8,647 bases of DNA from an uncultured Clostridiaceae bacterium (lineage in GTDB: Bacteria; Bacillota; Clostridia; Lachnospirales; Lachnospiraceae): positions 1 through 8,647 of the forward strand of contig CATLIJ010000094.1 of assembly GCA_949948825.1 (NCBI GenBank), read 5' to 3'. Position 1 is the first letter of the stretch. The number at the start of each line of letters is the position of its first letter. The notes under the pieces were generated by a model. It saw only the letters and a program-made list of their open reading frames with translations. It did no database searches and was not told the origin of the DNA. The position numbers and the translations under genes are program-made. Below are positions 7,614 through 8,647 of this stretch, piece by piece.

Positions 7614-8647
7614 TCCGCCATTTCCCCTTCCTCCAAATCTTCCCCTGACATCTGTTTCTTCCTTGTCACATCCGCTTCCACAGGCAGCAGACAGATCTTT
7701 TCCGGATCTTCCTCTGCCGGTTTCTCAGATGCTTTCTCTTTTTTCTTTTCTGTCTCTTCTTCCTTTTCTTTTTCCTTCTTTCTCTCCTGCCCGTTGGATG
7801 GTGTGGCCTGCAGCACGATTTTTTCTTCCTCCTCTGGCTTTGGAGCTGAATCGGATTCCTCCTCATTCCGCATCCACTCATCCTCATTTATCATCCATTC
7901 ATCTTCATCAAGAATCCACAGATTTTCTATGGGAATTTTATCCTCATCCTCCCGGGACGCGGCGTTGGAAGAGGTGGCCTTCTTGATTTCTTCGTCCTCC
8001 TTTTCCTCTTCTGCAGCAGGCTTTTTCATGGTCTCCTTCTCTGCATTTGATGTCAAATCCACTTTTTCAAGCTTTATATTGTCAATTCCCATTTCTTTTC
8101 CACCAGGAAGCTTAAAAGAGATGATAATATCTGCAGTCATGTCACTGTCTATGGTAAATTCATCTGTCCAGAATTCCCCATATCCCGGCTGTACGGATTT
8201 GGATGTGATTTCCGCTCCATTTCCTTCTACTCTTAAGGTTACTGCATCTGTCAGCGCCCCATCCCAGGTTCCTTCGCTTTTTGCTCCCAGCTTGTAGGTT
8301 CCTGCCTTTAACTCCACCTCCTGATGCAGGGATAAAGGCGTGTCGGATTCCTGGTCTGTGCGCGTCACCCAAAAGTCACCCCATTCTCCTCCGGAGCCGG
8401 AATAGCTCTTCCACACATTCCAGTCCACTGAATCAATGATCCAGCCTTCCACACTTCCTCCTGCGTCCCAGTCCACCCCAACGGAGAAATCTCCGTTTAC
8501 AATGGGATCTGCAAATTCCTCCGGGTCCGGGTCTGTCGGCGGGTCTGGCTCATCTGGATCTGGGTCTATTGGCGGATCTGGCTCCTCCGGGTCCGGGTCT
8601 ATCGGCGGATCTGGTTCCTCCGGGTCCGGGTCTATGGGTGGATCTGG
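7610..8647 (-). CDS. C-terminal part of a large, presumably secreted protein: Pro/Asp repeats, carbohydrate-binding-like domain, charged tail; 5' end cut
   Basis: The frame is open from the window edge to TGA 7612-7610, giving 345 residues; the true start lies outside. Residues 1-44 are four 11-residue repeats of PDPPIDPDPEE, a stiff linker of a type common between domains of secreted carbohydrate enzymes. Residues about 45-197 resemble a CBM4/9-like beta-sandwich: it opens PIVNGDFS, has several Trp residues (EGWIIDSVDWNVW) and ends GIDNIKLEKV. Residues 198-345 are a charged Glu/Lys-rich tail with three Trp spaced by seven residues (244, 251, 258) and motifs TSNA, ATSSNA and ATPSNG; I see no sortase signal or membrane anchor. 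The missing N-terminus may hold a catalytic domain, but nothing here identifies it. A GTG at 8476 could be mistaken for a start, but it sits inside the binding domain, directly after in-frame NGDFSVG. Its stop overlaps the start of the wall-binding gene. Confidence 0.85.
   Translation of the reverse strand, partial: PDPPIDPDPEEPDPPIDPDPEEPDPPIDPDPDEPDPPTDPDPEEFADPIVNGDFSVGVDWDAGGSVEGWIIDSVDWNVWKSYSGSGGEWGDFWVTRTDQESDTPLSLHQEVELKAGTYKLGAKSEGTWDGALTDAVTLRVEGNGAEITSKSVQPGYGEFWTDEFTIDSDMTADIIISFKLPGGKEMGIDNIKLEKVDLTSNAEKETMKKPAAEEEKEDEEIKKATSSNAASREDEDKIPIENLWILDEDEWMINEDEWMRNEEESDSAPKPEEEEKIVLQATPSNGQERKKEKEKEEETEKKKEKASEKPAEEDPEKICLLPVEADVTRKKQMSGEDLEEGEMAE
7856..7918 (-). repeat. Three 21-base units encoding Trp-led acidic heptads
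   Basis: Units 7898-7918, 7877-7897 and 7856-7876 encode WILDEDE, WMINEDE and WMRNEEE. The Trp codon and acidic pattern repeat exactly every seven residues; the bases have diverged but remain alignable. It lies within the charged tail of the 7610-8647 protein. Confidence 0.75.
8516..8647 (-). repeat. 33-base tandem repeat encoding the Pro/Asp linker, four units and continuing past the edge
   Basis: Four in-phase units (8516-8548, 8549-8581, 8582-8614, 8615-8647) encode PDPPTDPDPEE, PDPPIDPDPDE, PDPPIDPDPEE and PDPPIDPDPEE. The unit at 8549-8581 differs from its neighbour at about five bases, mostly silent; the others differ at about three. The last unit ends exactly at the window edge, so the array probably continues. 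Copy-number change would keep the frame. Confidence 0.9.

Noticed and set aside
7794..8297. Plus-strand ORF rich in Ser (167 residues)
   Set aside because: The Ser runs are the antisense reading of Glu/Asp/Lys codons in the charged tail; no ribosome site or domain supports it.
7610..8476. GTG 8476 as the start of the 7610 gene
   Set aside because: The frame stays open upstream with NGDFSVG of the binding domain and the Pro/Asp repeats, so this GTG is an internal Val codon.

Overview
All convincing genes lie on the minus strand, so transcription runs from the high-coordinate end to the low-coordinate end. Seven genes are packed with gaps of 3 to 50 bases or 4-base overlaps, which looks like one operon. 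Both ends are cut: the first gene lacks its 5' part and the last lacks its 3' part. I saw no promoter, terminator, RNA gene, insertion sequence, CRISPR array or gene-free stretch above about 50 bases. The plus-strand ORFs are antisense shadows.

The organism looks like a Gram-positive gut-type Firmicute, probably Lachnospiraceae (Clostridium cluster XIVa). The reasons are intermediate GC, strong AGGAG-type ribosome binding sites, a lipoprotein plus two permeases of the LplA/LplB/LplC type, and a small secreted protein with choline-binding-like cell-wall repeats ending in the DGYRVGADGA signature. This is inference from protein style; genus and species cannot be named.

Layout in transcription order. 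(1) 8647-7610: C-terminal part of a large protein, presumably secreted, with Pro/Asp repeats, a carbohydrate-binding-like beta domain and a highly charged tail. (2) 7613-6636: secreted cell-wall-binding protein, start overlapping the previous stop. (3) 6632-4659: secreted glycoside hydrolase of the GH123/DUF4091 type. (4) 4608-3703 and (5) 3671-2787: two permeases of an oligosaccharide ABC importer. (6) 2756-1092: its lipoprotein substrate-binding subunit. (7) 1081-1: a second GH123/DUF4091-type protein with no signal peptide, so probably cytoplasmic.

Together these read as a glycan-use locus. Surface proteins bind and cut a glycan outside the cell, the importer takes up a fragment, and a cytoplasmic relative of the outside enzyme cuts it further. 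Characterised GH123 enzymes are beta-N-acetylgalactosaminidases, so a GalNAc-containing glycan is the leading guess, but most DUF4091 proteins are uncharacterised. No ABC ATPase is in the window; importers of this type usually borrow a shared MsmX-like ATPase encoded elsewhere.
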